From NCBI GenBank assembly GCA_036262035.1, contig DATAJS010000003.1, forward strand, positions 124,001 to 188,000: DNA of 64,000 nt, read 5' to 3'. Source of the stretch: Burkholderiales bacterium. Its GTDB lineage: Bacteria > Pseudomonadota > Gammaproteobacteria > Burkholderiales > SG8-41. Position numbers and translations under genes: made by a program. Below the pieces are notes generated by a model. That model was not told the origin of the DNA, did not search any database, and saw only the letters and a program-made list of their open reading frames with translations. Below are positions 57,471-64,000 of this stretch, piece by piece (the first letter of the stretch is position 1; each line of letters opens with the position of its first letter).

Positions 57471-58727
57471 TCAGTCCGAGCCGGGCCATGCACAGCCGGC
57501 ATGCCATGAATACGGCACGTCGACCCCGTGACCGAACGGGATCGTGACCTCGCTGCCCGGCGCGATCTCCTTCACCTGTTCCAGCCTGCCGCGCAATCGA
57601 TACGCTTCGGGCGGCGGAAGGAACGCCATCGGATCGCGGTGACCCAACGCCATCGCGGCATGCACCGGCCAGTTCGGGTTGTACATGAGCTCGCGCGACA
57701 GGGCGATGAGGTCGGCGTGCCCATCGCCCAGTATGCGTTCGGCGTGTTCGGGCTCGGTGATGAGCCCGACCACCATCGTCGGCACTTCGCACTTGCGCCG
57801 GATCGTGCCCGAGTAGCCGACGTGATAGCCGGGCACGCGCGGTATCGCCGGCAATTCGCTGTCGCCCATGACGCCGCCGGAAGAGATGTCGACGACGTCG
57901 ACGCCGTGATCCTTCAGCGCCTTCGCGAGCGCGAGCGTGTGCTCCAGCACCCATTCGCCGCCGGCGCCTTCGACCGCGGACGTTCGGAAGAACAGCGGCC
58001 GATCGGCGGGCCATGCCGCACGCACCGCGTCGACGATCTCCAGCGCGAAACGCATGCGGCCCTGGAGGTCGCCGCCGTATGCGTCGGTGCGTTTGTTCGA
58101 CAGCGGCGAGAGAAACTGGTGAATGAGATAACCGTGCGCACCGTGGATCTCGCAGAGATCGAAGCCCGCGTCGGCGCTGCGCCGTGCGGCTTCCTTCCAT
58201 GCGGCGATGTTCGTGCGGATGTCGTCGAGCGTCATCTCCAGCGGCACTCGCGCACCGGGGCGCGTCGGCACCGCGCTCGCCGAGATGCCGGGCCATGGCG
58301 GCCGGCCCGCGCGCGCGTCTTCTTCGGTGAGCGGCTTCCAGTTCTGCATCGCACCGTGAGTGCCGGCGCGACGGCCGCAATGGCCGAGCTGGATCGCGGG
58401 CACCGCGCCCATCGCCTTGATGAAGTCGGTGATGCGCACGTATTCGCGCGTGTGCCGGTCGTCGTAGATGCCGGCGCACTCGTAGGTCTTGCGTCCGCGC
58501 GCTTCGACCGCGGTCTCTTCGCCGAACACGATGCCGGCGCCGCCCGCGGCGAACTTGCCGAAGTGCACGAGATGCCAGTCGGTCGGGCTGCCGGCGACCG
58601 ATGCGTACTGGCACATCGGGGATACGACGATGCGGTTGCGTGCGATGATCGAGCGCAGCTTGATCGGCTCGAACAGCTTCGGCGGCGCTGCGCCGGCATC
58701 GGTGTGCAGTCGATCGTCGTCGGCCAT
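57471..58727 (-). CDS. Old yellow enzyme-family NADH:flavin oxidoreductase (YqjM/XenA type)
   Basis: A 418-residue FMN-dependent TIM-barrel enzyme. VVSPMCQYAS near residue 35 carries the cysteine typical of the YqjM/XenA class; QLGHCGRRAG near residue 113, EIHGAHGYLIHQFLSPLSNKRTDAYGG near residue 192 with the catalytic His pair, and the FMN phosphate loop around GLITEPEHAE and LIALSRELMYNPNW complete the fold. It should reduce activated C=C bonds or nitro groups with NAD(P)H. The C-terminal 30 residues (GSEVTIPFGHGVDVPYSW) are longer than in YqjM. AAGGGAAC precedes the ATG; a Bug gene lies 31 bp upstream on the same strand. Confidence 0.92.
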   Translation of the reverse strand: MADDDRLHTDAGAAPPKLFEPIKLRSIIARNRIVVSPMCQYASVAGSPTDWHLVHFGKFAAGGAGIVFGEETAVEARGRKTYECAGIYDDRHTREYVRITDFIKAMGAVPAIQLGHCGRRAGTHGAMQNWKPLTEEDARAGRPPWPGISASAVPTRPGARVPLEMTLDDIRTNIAAWKEAARRSADAGFDLCEIHGAHGYLIHQFLSPLSNKRTDAYGGDLQGRMRFALEIVDAVRAAWPADRPLFFRTSAVEGAGGEWVLEHTLALAKALKDHGVDVVDISSGGVMGDSELPAIPRVPGYHVGYSGTIRRKCEVPTMVVGLITEPEHAERILGDGHADLIALSRELMYNPNWPVHAAMALGHRDPMAFLPPPEAYRLRGRLEQVKEIAPGSEVTIPFGHGVDVPYSWHAGCAWPGSD

Positions 58728-58758
58728 CGGCGGGTTCCCTTTCGTCGAAAAGCGCAGT

Positions 58759-59724
58759 TTATTCGATGCGAATACCGGCGGACCTGATTACCGCGGCGAG
58801 CTTGTCCCGCTCTCGTCGAACGTATGACGCGAACGCTTCAGGCGACCCCGCCGCGATCTCGGCGCCGTCCGTGGCCAGCCGTCGTCGAGTATCGGCAAGC
58901 GACAGTATGCGTGCGATCTCGCCGTTGAGCTTCGCCACGATCGGCTGCGGCGTTCCGGCCGGAACGAAGAAGCCGTTCCAGGTCATGAGCTCATACTGCG
59001 GAAGGCTCGACTCCGCCACGGTCGGAACTCGAGGCAGCGTCGCGGAGCGCTGGCTGCTCGTGACCGCCAGAGCCCTGAGCCTGCCGTCCCTGATGAACGG
59101 CATGGCCGACAGCATGGTGTCGAAGAACACAGTGACGCGGCCTGCCATGAGGTCGATCTCGGCCGGGGCCGACCCTTTGTAAGGCACGTGCACCAGGTCG
59201 AGCTTCGCCATCGCCCTGAACATCTCGCCGGCGATGTGGTTGGGACTGCCGTTGCCTGCCGAGGCGTACAAGAGCTTGCCGGGCTCCCGTCGTGCCGACG
59301 CGATCAGGTCGGAGACGGTGTCCATCTTCGAAGTGGGCGGCACGACCAGGACGAGCGGTTGCGTAATCGTCTGGATCACGGGAATGAAGTCCCGGGCCGG
59401 ATCGTACGGCAGCCTGGCGTAGAGGCTGGGATTCGCCGCCTGTGTGCCGACGTGCCCGAGGAACAGCGTATGACCGTCGGGAACCGCGTGCGCGGCAATC
59501 TCGGCGCCGACGATGCCGCCGCCGCTGGCGCGGTTCTCCACGATCACCGGTTGCCCCCATGCCTCGGTGAGCTTCTGACCGATGACCCGGGCCTGGATAT
59601 CGGAGCTGCCGCCGGGAGCGAACGGAACGATGAAACGGATCGGTTTGGCGGGGTACTGCTGGCTTGCCGCCGGTGCCGCGGCTGCAACCGCAAGAAATAT
59701 CGTCAGTACCAATCGAATCTTCAT
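58759..59724 (-). CDS. Bug/TctC-family substrate-binding protein
   Basis: A 321-residue precursor; signal peptide ends P-A-A-S before Q-Q-Y-P. The ligand loop is PFAPGGSSD, and VVPPTSKMDTVSDL replaces the usual VVHPS-x-P-x-x-NVKEL block. The old yellow enzyme gene follows after 31 bp, so the imported compound may be an enone or nitro compound reduced there. AGGAAAC precedes the ATG. It is divergent from the next Bug gene. Confidence 0.92.
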   Translation of the reverse strand: MKIRLVLTIFLAVAAAAPAASQQYPAKPIRFIVPFAPGGSSDIQARVIGQKLTEAWGQPVIVENRASGGGIVGAEIAAHAVPDGHTLFLGHVGTQAANPSLYARLPYDPARDFIPVIQTITQPLVLVVPPTSKMDTVSDLIASARREPGKLLYASAGNGSPNHIAGEMFRAMAKLDLVHVPYKGSAPAEIDLMAGRVTVFFDTMLSAMPFIRDGRLRALAVTSSQRSATLPRVPTVAESSLPQYELMTWNGFFVPAGTPQPIVAKLNGEIARILSLADTRRRLATDGAEIAAGSPEAFASYVRRERDKLAAVIRSAGIRIE

Positions 59725-59800
59725 GTTTCCTGCCTCGCGGCGCGCGTTGCGGCGGCGCGCGCGTGGCCGCGTGATGCTTCGATCGTAGAGAAGTTACGAG

Positions 59801-59842
59801 ACGCGTCGTCGTGAATTCGGGACGAACCGCGACGACACGCGT
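59801..59842. promoter_or_regulatory. Inverted repeat in a divergent Bug-Bug promoter region
   Basis: ACGCG-TCGTCG on the left pairs with CGACGA-CA-CGCGT on the right, with a two-base bulge and an 18-base centre. It lies about midway in the 277-bp gap between two divergent Bug genes and could be an operator. Nothing else recognisable is in that gap. Confidence 0.35.
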
Positions 59843-60001
59843 ACGGTGAAGCTACGCGAGGGAAGGCGGATGCAGAAGACGCGCGAGAGGAGTCACGGCG
59901 CGGATTGTAGCGCGAATGCGCTTCGTCATAACCGCTCAGCCACGCACGGTGCGCGCGCGCATAACTCGGTTACGATCGAGAGAGTTACCAAGAGCACATG
60001 A

Positions 60002-60973
60002 ATGAAGATGAATGGATTTATCGGACTATTCGTGCTGGCTGCCGCGGCCGCTCTGCCGAGCGCATCGGCCCAGACCTATCCCACCCGACCCGTGCGCTTC
60101 GTGGTCCCGCTTTCGCCCGGCGGCGCGGGCGACATCGTGGCGCGGACCGTCGCGGCCAAGGTCTCGGAGCAATGGGGCACCCAGGTCATCATCGACAACC
60201 GCAGCGGCGCGAACACGATCATCGGCACCGAGTACGTCGCGAAGTCGAAGCCGGACGGTTATACGTGGCTGCTCGGCGTGCAGGGCAGTCTCGCCATCAA
60301 CCCGGTCTTCTATACGAAGCTTCCCTACGATCCTCTGACCGATTTCGTGCCGGTCACGCAGATGACGCGCTACGGCTACGTCCTCATCGCGCATCCGGCC
60401 TTGCCGGTGAGGCGCGTGAGCGATCTCGTGGCGCTCGCGCGCACCCGGCCGGGCGAGCTCTCTTACGGCACCTCGGGCACCGGCGGCTCGAACCATCTCG
60501 CGGGCGAGATGTTCAGGCTGATGGCGAAGGTGAAGATGAGCCATGTGCCCTATAAAGGCAGCGCACCGGCGCTGACGTCGCTCCTGTCGGGCGAGATCCA
60601 GCTCATGTTCGACACGCTGATCACGTCGATCCCGCTGGTGAAGAACGGTCGCGTGCGTGCGCTCGGTGTCACGCTCCCGGCGCGATCGCCGTCGCTGCCG
60701 GAGGTGCCGACGATCGCGGAGAGCGGCGTGCCCGGCTATCGCTTCGACGCATGGCAGTCGGTCGTGCTGCCGGCAGGCACACCGCGCGAGATCGTCAACC
60801 GGGTGCACAACGAGGTGGTGAAGGCGCTCGCCGCCCCCGATGTGCGGCGCGTTCTCACGGAAGGTGCGAACGAGATCGTCGGATCGACGCCGGAGGAGTT
60901 CGGAAAACACATCCGCGCCGACATCGAGCGCTACCGCAAGCTCATCGCCGATGCCGGTATCGCGAAGCAGTGA
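60002..60973 (+). CDS. Bug/TctC-family substrate-binding protein
   Basis: A 323-residue precursor. ATG codons at positions 1 and 3 both fit; the signal peptide core is GLFVLAAAAALPSASA before Q-T-Y-P. The ligand loop PLSPGGAGD and block VPYKGSAPALTSLL are typical, but VIIDNRSGANTIIG replaces the usual NR-x-GA-x-G-x-x-G by a Ser/Asn variant. It is in a head-to-head pair with the previous Bug gene and convergent with a cupin gene, 8 bp from its stop. Confidence 0.92.
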   Translation: MKMNGFIGLFVLAAAAALPSASAQTYPTRPVRFVVPLSPGGAGDIVARTVAAKVSEQWGTQVIIDNRSGANTIIGTEYVAKSKPDGYTWLLGVQGSLAINPVFYTKLPYDPLTDFVPVTQMTRYGYVLIAHPALPVRRVSDLVALARTRPGELSYGTSGTGGSNHLAGEMFRLMAKVKMSHVPYKGSAPALTSLLSGEIQLMFDTLITSIPLVKNGRVRALGVTLPARSPSLPEVPTIAESGVPGYRFDAWQSVVLPAGTPREIVNRVHNEVVKALAAPDVRRVLTEGANEIVGSTPEEFGKHIRADIERYRKLIADAGIAKQ

Positions 60974-60981
60974 GCGTCATG

Positions 60982-61482
60982 CTAGTCGTCGTCCCGCGGA
61001 AACTGCATGACCAGCGCCTCGAGGCCGTGGCGGCCGGCGCGTATCTCGAATTTGTCTTCGCTGGTGTCGACGTAAAGCATCGACCATTGCGGCAGCGTCT
61101 CGCCGTTCAGCTCGAGGCTGCCGTTCGCGACGAAGAGGTAATAGCCGCCGCCGGCTTTCGGGTCGGGACCCATGGCCGACATGCCGCCGCCGAGCCTCAC
61201 CAACTGAGCCGAGAGCTCGTCGACGATCTTCGAAGGATCGAACACCGGTTCCCACGCGACTTCCCTGCGGTACTGCAGCACCGGCCGCGTCGACAGCGCG
61301 ATGTGCGACGAGATCCAGTTGCGGCGCTTGCTCGGCTTGAGCTTCTGCGGCTGCGCCGACGCTTCCGCGGTGCTGTAGCGCGGCCCGAAGTAGGACGATC
61401 CCCAATGCTCGACGCCGGTTCCGGGCGATTTCACCGGCTGCAGGTTCTCGAGTACTTCGGTTCCGTCTTTCGCATGAATCAT
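60982..61482 (-). CDS. Cupin-like protein of unknown function
   Basis: A 166-residue protein without signal peptide. The C-terminal half has a cupin-like beta-rich pattern (GGGYYLFVANGSLELNGETLPQWSMLYVD and KFEIRAGRHGLEALVMQF), but the usual G-x5-H-x-H-x3,4-E metal motif is not evident. The N-terminal half contains HWGSSYFGPRYS and RRNWISSHIALS. It may be a ligand-binding or auxiliary domain rather than an enzyme. The Bug gene downstream on the plus strand ends 8 bp from its stop; upstream on the minus strand another Bug gene stops 45 bp away. Confidence 0.65.
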   Translation of the reverse strand: MIHAKDGTEVLENLQPVKSPGTGVEHWGSSYFGPRYSTAEASAQPQKLKPSKRRNWISSHIALSTRPVLQYRREVAWEPVFDPSKIVDELSAQLVRLGGGMSAMGPDPKAGGGYYLFVANGSLELNGETLPQWSMLYVDTSEDKFEIRAGRHGLEALVMQFPRDDD

Positions 61483-61527
61483 CGTGACTGTCTCTGGCGG
61501 TATGGGCCGGGATCGTGCTCGTGAAGT

Positions 61528-62505
61528 CTAATCCACGTTGATCTTCGCGTCCTTGGCGAGCTTCGACCACTTCTGGAGATCGCGGCCGATGAGTGCGTGC
61601 AGCTGCTCCGCCGTGCTCGGCGCGGGGTCGTTGCCCTGATTGACGAAGGTGCGCGTGAGCTCGGGATTCTTCAGCGCTTGCTGCAGCGCTGCGTTCAGCT
61701 TCGTCACGACGGGAGACGGCAGCTTCGCAGGTCCCATCAGCCCGTAGTACACGCTCGCCTCGTAACCGCGCAGCCCGGCTTCGGACAGCGTGGGCAGGTC
61801 GGGCGTCGCTGCGGCACGCTTCGCGCCCGTGACCGCGAGCGCACGCAGCTTCTCGCTCCTGATCTGCGGCAGCATTCCCGACAACCCCGAAAAGGCGAAG
61901 TCGATACGCCCGCCGATCGCATCGACCATCATCGGGCCGGCGCCTTTGTACGGCACGTGGAGCAGGTCGACGCCGGCCATGCTGTTGAAGAGCTCGCCCG
62001 CGAGGTGCCCGATCGTGCCGCGCCCGGGCGAGCCGTAGGTGTGCTTCTTCGGGTTCGCCCGGGCGAGGTCGACCGCGTCCTTCACCGTGCGCACGTTCAG
62101 CGACGGACGCACCGCGAAAGCGTACTGCGAGAAGATGATCTGCCCGACCGACGCGAAGTCGCGCAACGGGTCGTAGGGCAGCCTGGTGAAGATCGGCGCG
62201 ACGCTCATGCCGCTGCTGCTCGCGAGCAGCAGCGTGTAACCGTCGGGCAGCGCGCCTGCGACGATCTGCCCGCCTACCACGCCGCCGGCGCCGCCGCGGT
62301 TGTCGACCACGATCGACTGGCCGAGCCGCTCCGACATGAGCTGTGCCACAGGGCGTGCGACGAGGTCGGAGCTTCCGCCCGGCGCGAATGGGATGATGAG
62401 GCGCACCGGCCTTACCGGATAGTCCTGAGTGGTTGCGGCGCCGGCCGTCATGGACGACAGAGCGAGCGCGGAGGCGGCGGCGGCCGCGAATATCATTTTC
62501 GACAT
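61528..62505 (-). CDS. Bug/TctC-family substrate-binding protein
   Basis: A 325-residue precursor with signal peptide MSKMIFAAAAASALALSSMTAGA before A-T-T-Q-D-Y-P. The ligand loop is PFAPGGSSD, the block LHVPYKGAGPMMVDAI. The region SQYAFAVRPSLNVRTVKDAV differs from the common LVVHPS-x-P. The downstream cupin gene is on the same strand after 45 bp. It is divergent from the next Bug gene with 91 bp between starts. Confidence 0.92.
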   Translation of the reverse strand: MSKMIFAAAAASALALSSMTAGAATTQDYPVRPVRLIIPFAPGGSSDLVARPVAQLMSERLGQSIVVDNRGGAGGVVGGQIVAGALPDGYTLLLASSSGMSVAPIFTRLPYDPLRDFASVGQIIFSQYAFAVRPSLNVRTVKDAVDLARANPKKHTYGSPGRGTIGHLAGELFNSMAGVDLLHVPYKGAGPMMVDAIGGRIDFAFSGLSGMLPQIRSEKLRALAVTGAKRAAATPDLPTLSEAGLRGYEASVYYGLMGPAKLPSPVVTKLNAALQQALKNPELTRTFVNQGNDPAPSTAEQLHALIGRDLQKWSKLAKDAKINVD

Positions 62506-62596
62506 GGATTTCTTCTCGAGGAGTTTCTCTGGAGCCAGCGGATTATCGCGCAGCTTCAGGCTCTACAATCGGTGAAAAACCTACGCGAGGAGAACC

Positions 62597-63577
62597 ATGC
62601 ACCGAATGGTACTGTCTACGATCGCAAGCGCGTTCGTGCTTGCGGCTGCGCTGACGAGCCCGATCGCAACGGCGCAAAACTATCCGACGAAACCCGTGCG
62701 CATCATCGTTCCCGTCGCCGCGGGCGGCGCGACCGACATCATCGCGCGCACGCTGGCGCAGCGGTTGACGACGACGCTGGGCCAGCAGGTACTCGTCGAC
62801 AACCGCCCGGGCGGAGGCAGCAACATCGGCTTCGACATCGCGGCGAAGTCGCCTGCGGACGGCCACACGCTCTTACTCGCGCAGCCGGCGTTCACGGTCA
62901 ACGTGAGCCTCTACAGGAAGCTCGCGTACGACCCGCTGCGCGATTTCGCGCCGATCACCCTTGCAGTCAGCGGCGCGAACGTGCTCGTCGTGCATCCGAG
63001 CGTGCCGGTGCGCTCGCTCAAGGAGCTGATCGCGCTGGCGAAGGCGAGCCCCGGCAAGCTCTCCTACGCCTCGTCGGGCAACGGCACCACGCCGCATCTC
63101 TCGGGCGAGCTCTTCAAGTCGATGGCCGGCGTCAACATCGTGCACGTGCCGTATCGCGGCGCGTCGCAGTCGGTGACCGATCTCATCGGCGGCCACGTCG
63201 ACATGGCGTTCGTCAGCCTGTCTTCCGTCGTGCCTCAGCTCAAGGCGCATCGCCTGCGCGGCATCGCGACGACGAGCGCGCAGCGTTCGGCGCTGATGCC
63301 CGAGCTTCCGACGTTCGCCGAAGCGGGGCTCAAAGGCTACGAAGTGCTCGGCTGGTACGGCTTTCTCGCGCCGGCGGGCACGCCGCGCGACGTCATCATG
63401 AAGCTGCACGGCGAGATCACGCGCGCGCTCGCTCAGCCCGAGGTGCTCCAGGCGCTGCACGGCGTCGGGCTCGAAGCGGTGAAGCCGAACTCGCCGGAAG
63501 AGTTCGCGGCTTTTCTCAGGAACGAGATCGGGAAATGGGCGAAGGTGGTCAAGGAATCCGGCGCGAAGGCGGAGTGA
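62597..63577 (+). CDS. Bug/TctC-family substrate-binding protein
   Basis: A 326-residue precursor; signal peptide MHRMVLSTIASAFVLAAALTSPIATA before Q-N-Y-P, with CGAGGAG ahead of the ATG. The ligand loop is PVAAGGATD and the central block HVPYRGASQSVTDLI has Arg and Ser-Gln in place of Lys and Pro-Ala. Its C-terminus KWAKVVKESGAKAE also departs from AGIK. It is head-to-head with the previous Bug gene and convergent with the acetyltransferase gene, 7 bp from its stop. Confidence 0.92.
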   Translation: MHRMVLSTIASAFVLAAALTSPIATAQNYPTKPVRIIVPVAAGGATDIIARTLAQRLTTTLGQQVLVDNRPGGGSNIGFDIAAKSPADGHTLLLAQPAFTVNVSLYRKLAYDPLRDFAPITLAVSGANVLVVHPSVPVRSLKELIALAKASPGKLSYASSGNGTTPHLSGELFKSMAGVNIVHVPYRGASQSVTDLIGGHVDMAFVSLSSVVPQLKAHRLRGIATTSAQRSALMPELPTFAEAGLKGYEVLGWYGFLAPAGTPRDVIMKLHGEITRALAQPEVLQALHGVGLEAVKPNSPEEFAAFLRNEIGKWAKVVKESGAKAE

Positions 63578-63584
63578 CACTCCG

Positions 63585-64000
63585 TCACAGCTCGCGTATC
63601 ACCCGGCACGGATTCCCCGCGGCGAACACGGCGTCGGGCACGTCGCGCGTCACCACGCTGCCTGCGCCGATCACCGCGCGATCGCCGATGCGCACCCCGG
63701 GGAGGATGATCGCGCCGCCGCCGACCCAGACGTCGGAGCCGATCGTCACCGGCTTGCCGTACTCCTGCTTGCGCCGCAGCTCGGCCTCGAAGGGGTGCAT
63801 CGGCGTGTAGATCTGCACCGCCGGTCCGAACAGGGTGTAGTCGCCGATGGTCACGCGGCAGACGTCGAGCACGACGCAGTTGAAGTTGAAGAAGACGCGC
63901 TCGCCGAGCTCGATGTTCGCGCCGTAGTCGCAGAAGAACGGCGGCTGCATCCAGACGCTGTCGCCGCCGGCGCCGAACAGCGCTTTCAGGAGGCGCCGGC
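63585..64000 (-). CDS. Maltose/sugar O-acetyltransferase-like hexapeptide-repeat protein, 5' end outside the window
   Basis: A left-handed beta-helix acyltransferase of the NodL/LacA/Maa group. The frame is open through base 64000; upstream of the internal Met the sequence reads RRLLKALFGAGGDSVW, as in Maa-type proteins, so the true start is beyond the window. Visible features are PPFFCDYGANIELGERVFFNFNC, the active-site region YTPMHPFEAELRRKQEYG, the hexapeptide turns VWVGGGAIILPGVRIGDRAVIGAGSVV and the A-x-G-N-P-C-R-V end. It transfers acetyl from acetyl-CoA to a sugar or similar hydroxyl. About 138 codons are present. Confidence 0.88.
   Translation of the reverse strand, partial: RRLLKALFGAGGDSVWMQPPFFCDYGANIELGERVFFNFNCVVLDVCRVTIGDYTLFGPAVQIYTPMHPFEAELRRKQEYGKPVTIGSDVWVGGGAIILPGVRIGDRAVIGAGSVVTRDVPDAVFAAGNPCRVIREL

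Overview
This window looks like chromosomal DNA of a high-GC betaproteobacterium, most likely Burkholderiales. By eye G+C is about two-thirds. The strongest taxonomic hint is sixteen periplasmic solute-binding proteins of the Bug/TctC family, an expansion typical of Bordetella-, Cupriavidus- and Variovorax-like genomes. Their shared build is a signal peptide ending just before a Y-P dipeptide, a P-x-x-GG-x-x-D loop near residue 40, a central VP-Y-K-G block and a C-terminal KW-x-x-V-x-x-A-G-I segment. No TctA or TctB membrane genes are present, and there is no transposase, integrase, tRNA, rRNA or CRISPR array.

Layout. 1-0.4 kb: the end of a TerD-like gene. 0.5-8 kb: alpha/beta hydrolase, four Bug genes, Asp/Glu racemase-like protein, SDR and RidA-like protein. 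8.4-14.8 kb: a minus-strand operon in the order Bug, ADP-forming acyl-CoA synthetase, Bug, MmgE/PrpD, then an SDR after a repeat. 15-22 kb: aconitase and acyl-CoA dehydrogenase, divergent from enoyl-CoA hydratase and a second ADP-forming synthetase. 22-28 kb: ahpC/ahpD with an OxyR-like box, a DUF2971 gene, small enzymes, a lytic transglycosylase and an SMP-30 lactonase. 27.6-30.7 kb: a protease, FHA membrane protein, ECF sigma and zinc-finger anti-sigma operon. 31-37 kb: small exported proteins, three Bug genes, HpcH/HpaI aldolase, PEP-mutase-family enzyme and amidohydrolase. 37.4-54.3 kb: an IclR regulator and two divergent catabolic operons. 54.3-64 kb: a DUF3482 GTPase with a DUF2868 protein, an old-yellow-enzyme homologue, four more Bug genes, a cupin and a hexapeptide acetyltransferase cut by the right edge.

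The most system-like part is the divergent pair around 41.8 kb. To the right run eleven tightly spaced genes (41919-54314): metal-dependent amidohydrolase/decarboxylase, four-domain rhodanese, TcuA-like flavoprotein, MmgE/PrpD, Bug, degenerate SDR, Bug, LeuC, LeuD, a second MmgE/PrpD and a VOC protein. To the left run Bug, amidohydrolase and MmgE/PrpD, paralogues of members of the right arm. An IclR-type palindrome lies between them and an IclR gene sits at the far end of the left arm. I infer an inducible pathway for a di- or tricarboxylic acid, brought in by Bug-dependent transport, oxidised by the flavoprotein and hydrated, dehydrated or decarboxylated by the LeuCD, PrpD and amidohydrolase proteins. 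The substrate is not known.

A second theme is dispersed palindromic repeats. Family A has GGACGCAAAGGACGC arms around a TCATTGCGAGGAG core. Family B has CGTCATTCCCGC / GGAATCCA / GCGGGAATGACG arms. Family C has GTAGGGTGCG / CGCACCCTAC arms. Copies sit between genes but also reach into them: one encodes the core of a signal peptide (37.1 kb), one the start of another signal peptide (32.7 kb), and one the C-terminus of an MmgE/PrpD protein (9.4 kb). Several longest-possible N-termini here are repeat artefacts, and I trimmed starts to the Shine-Dalgarno-supported codon.
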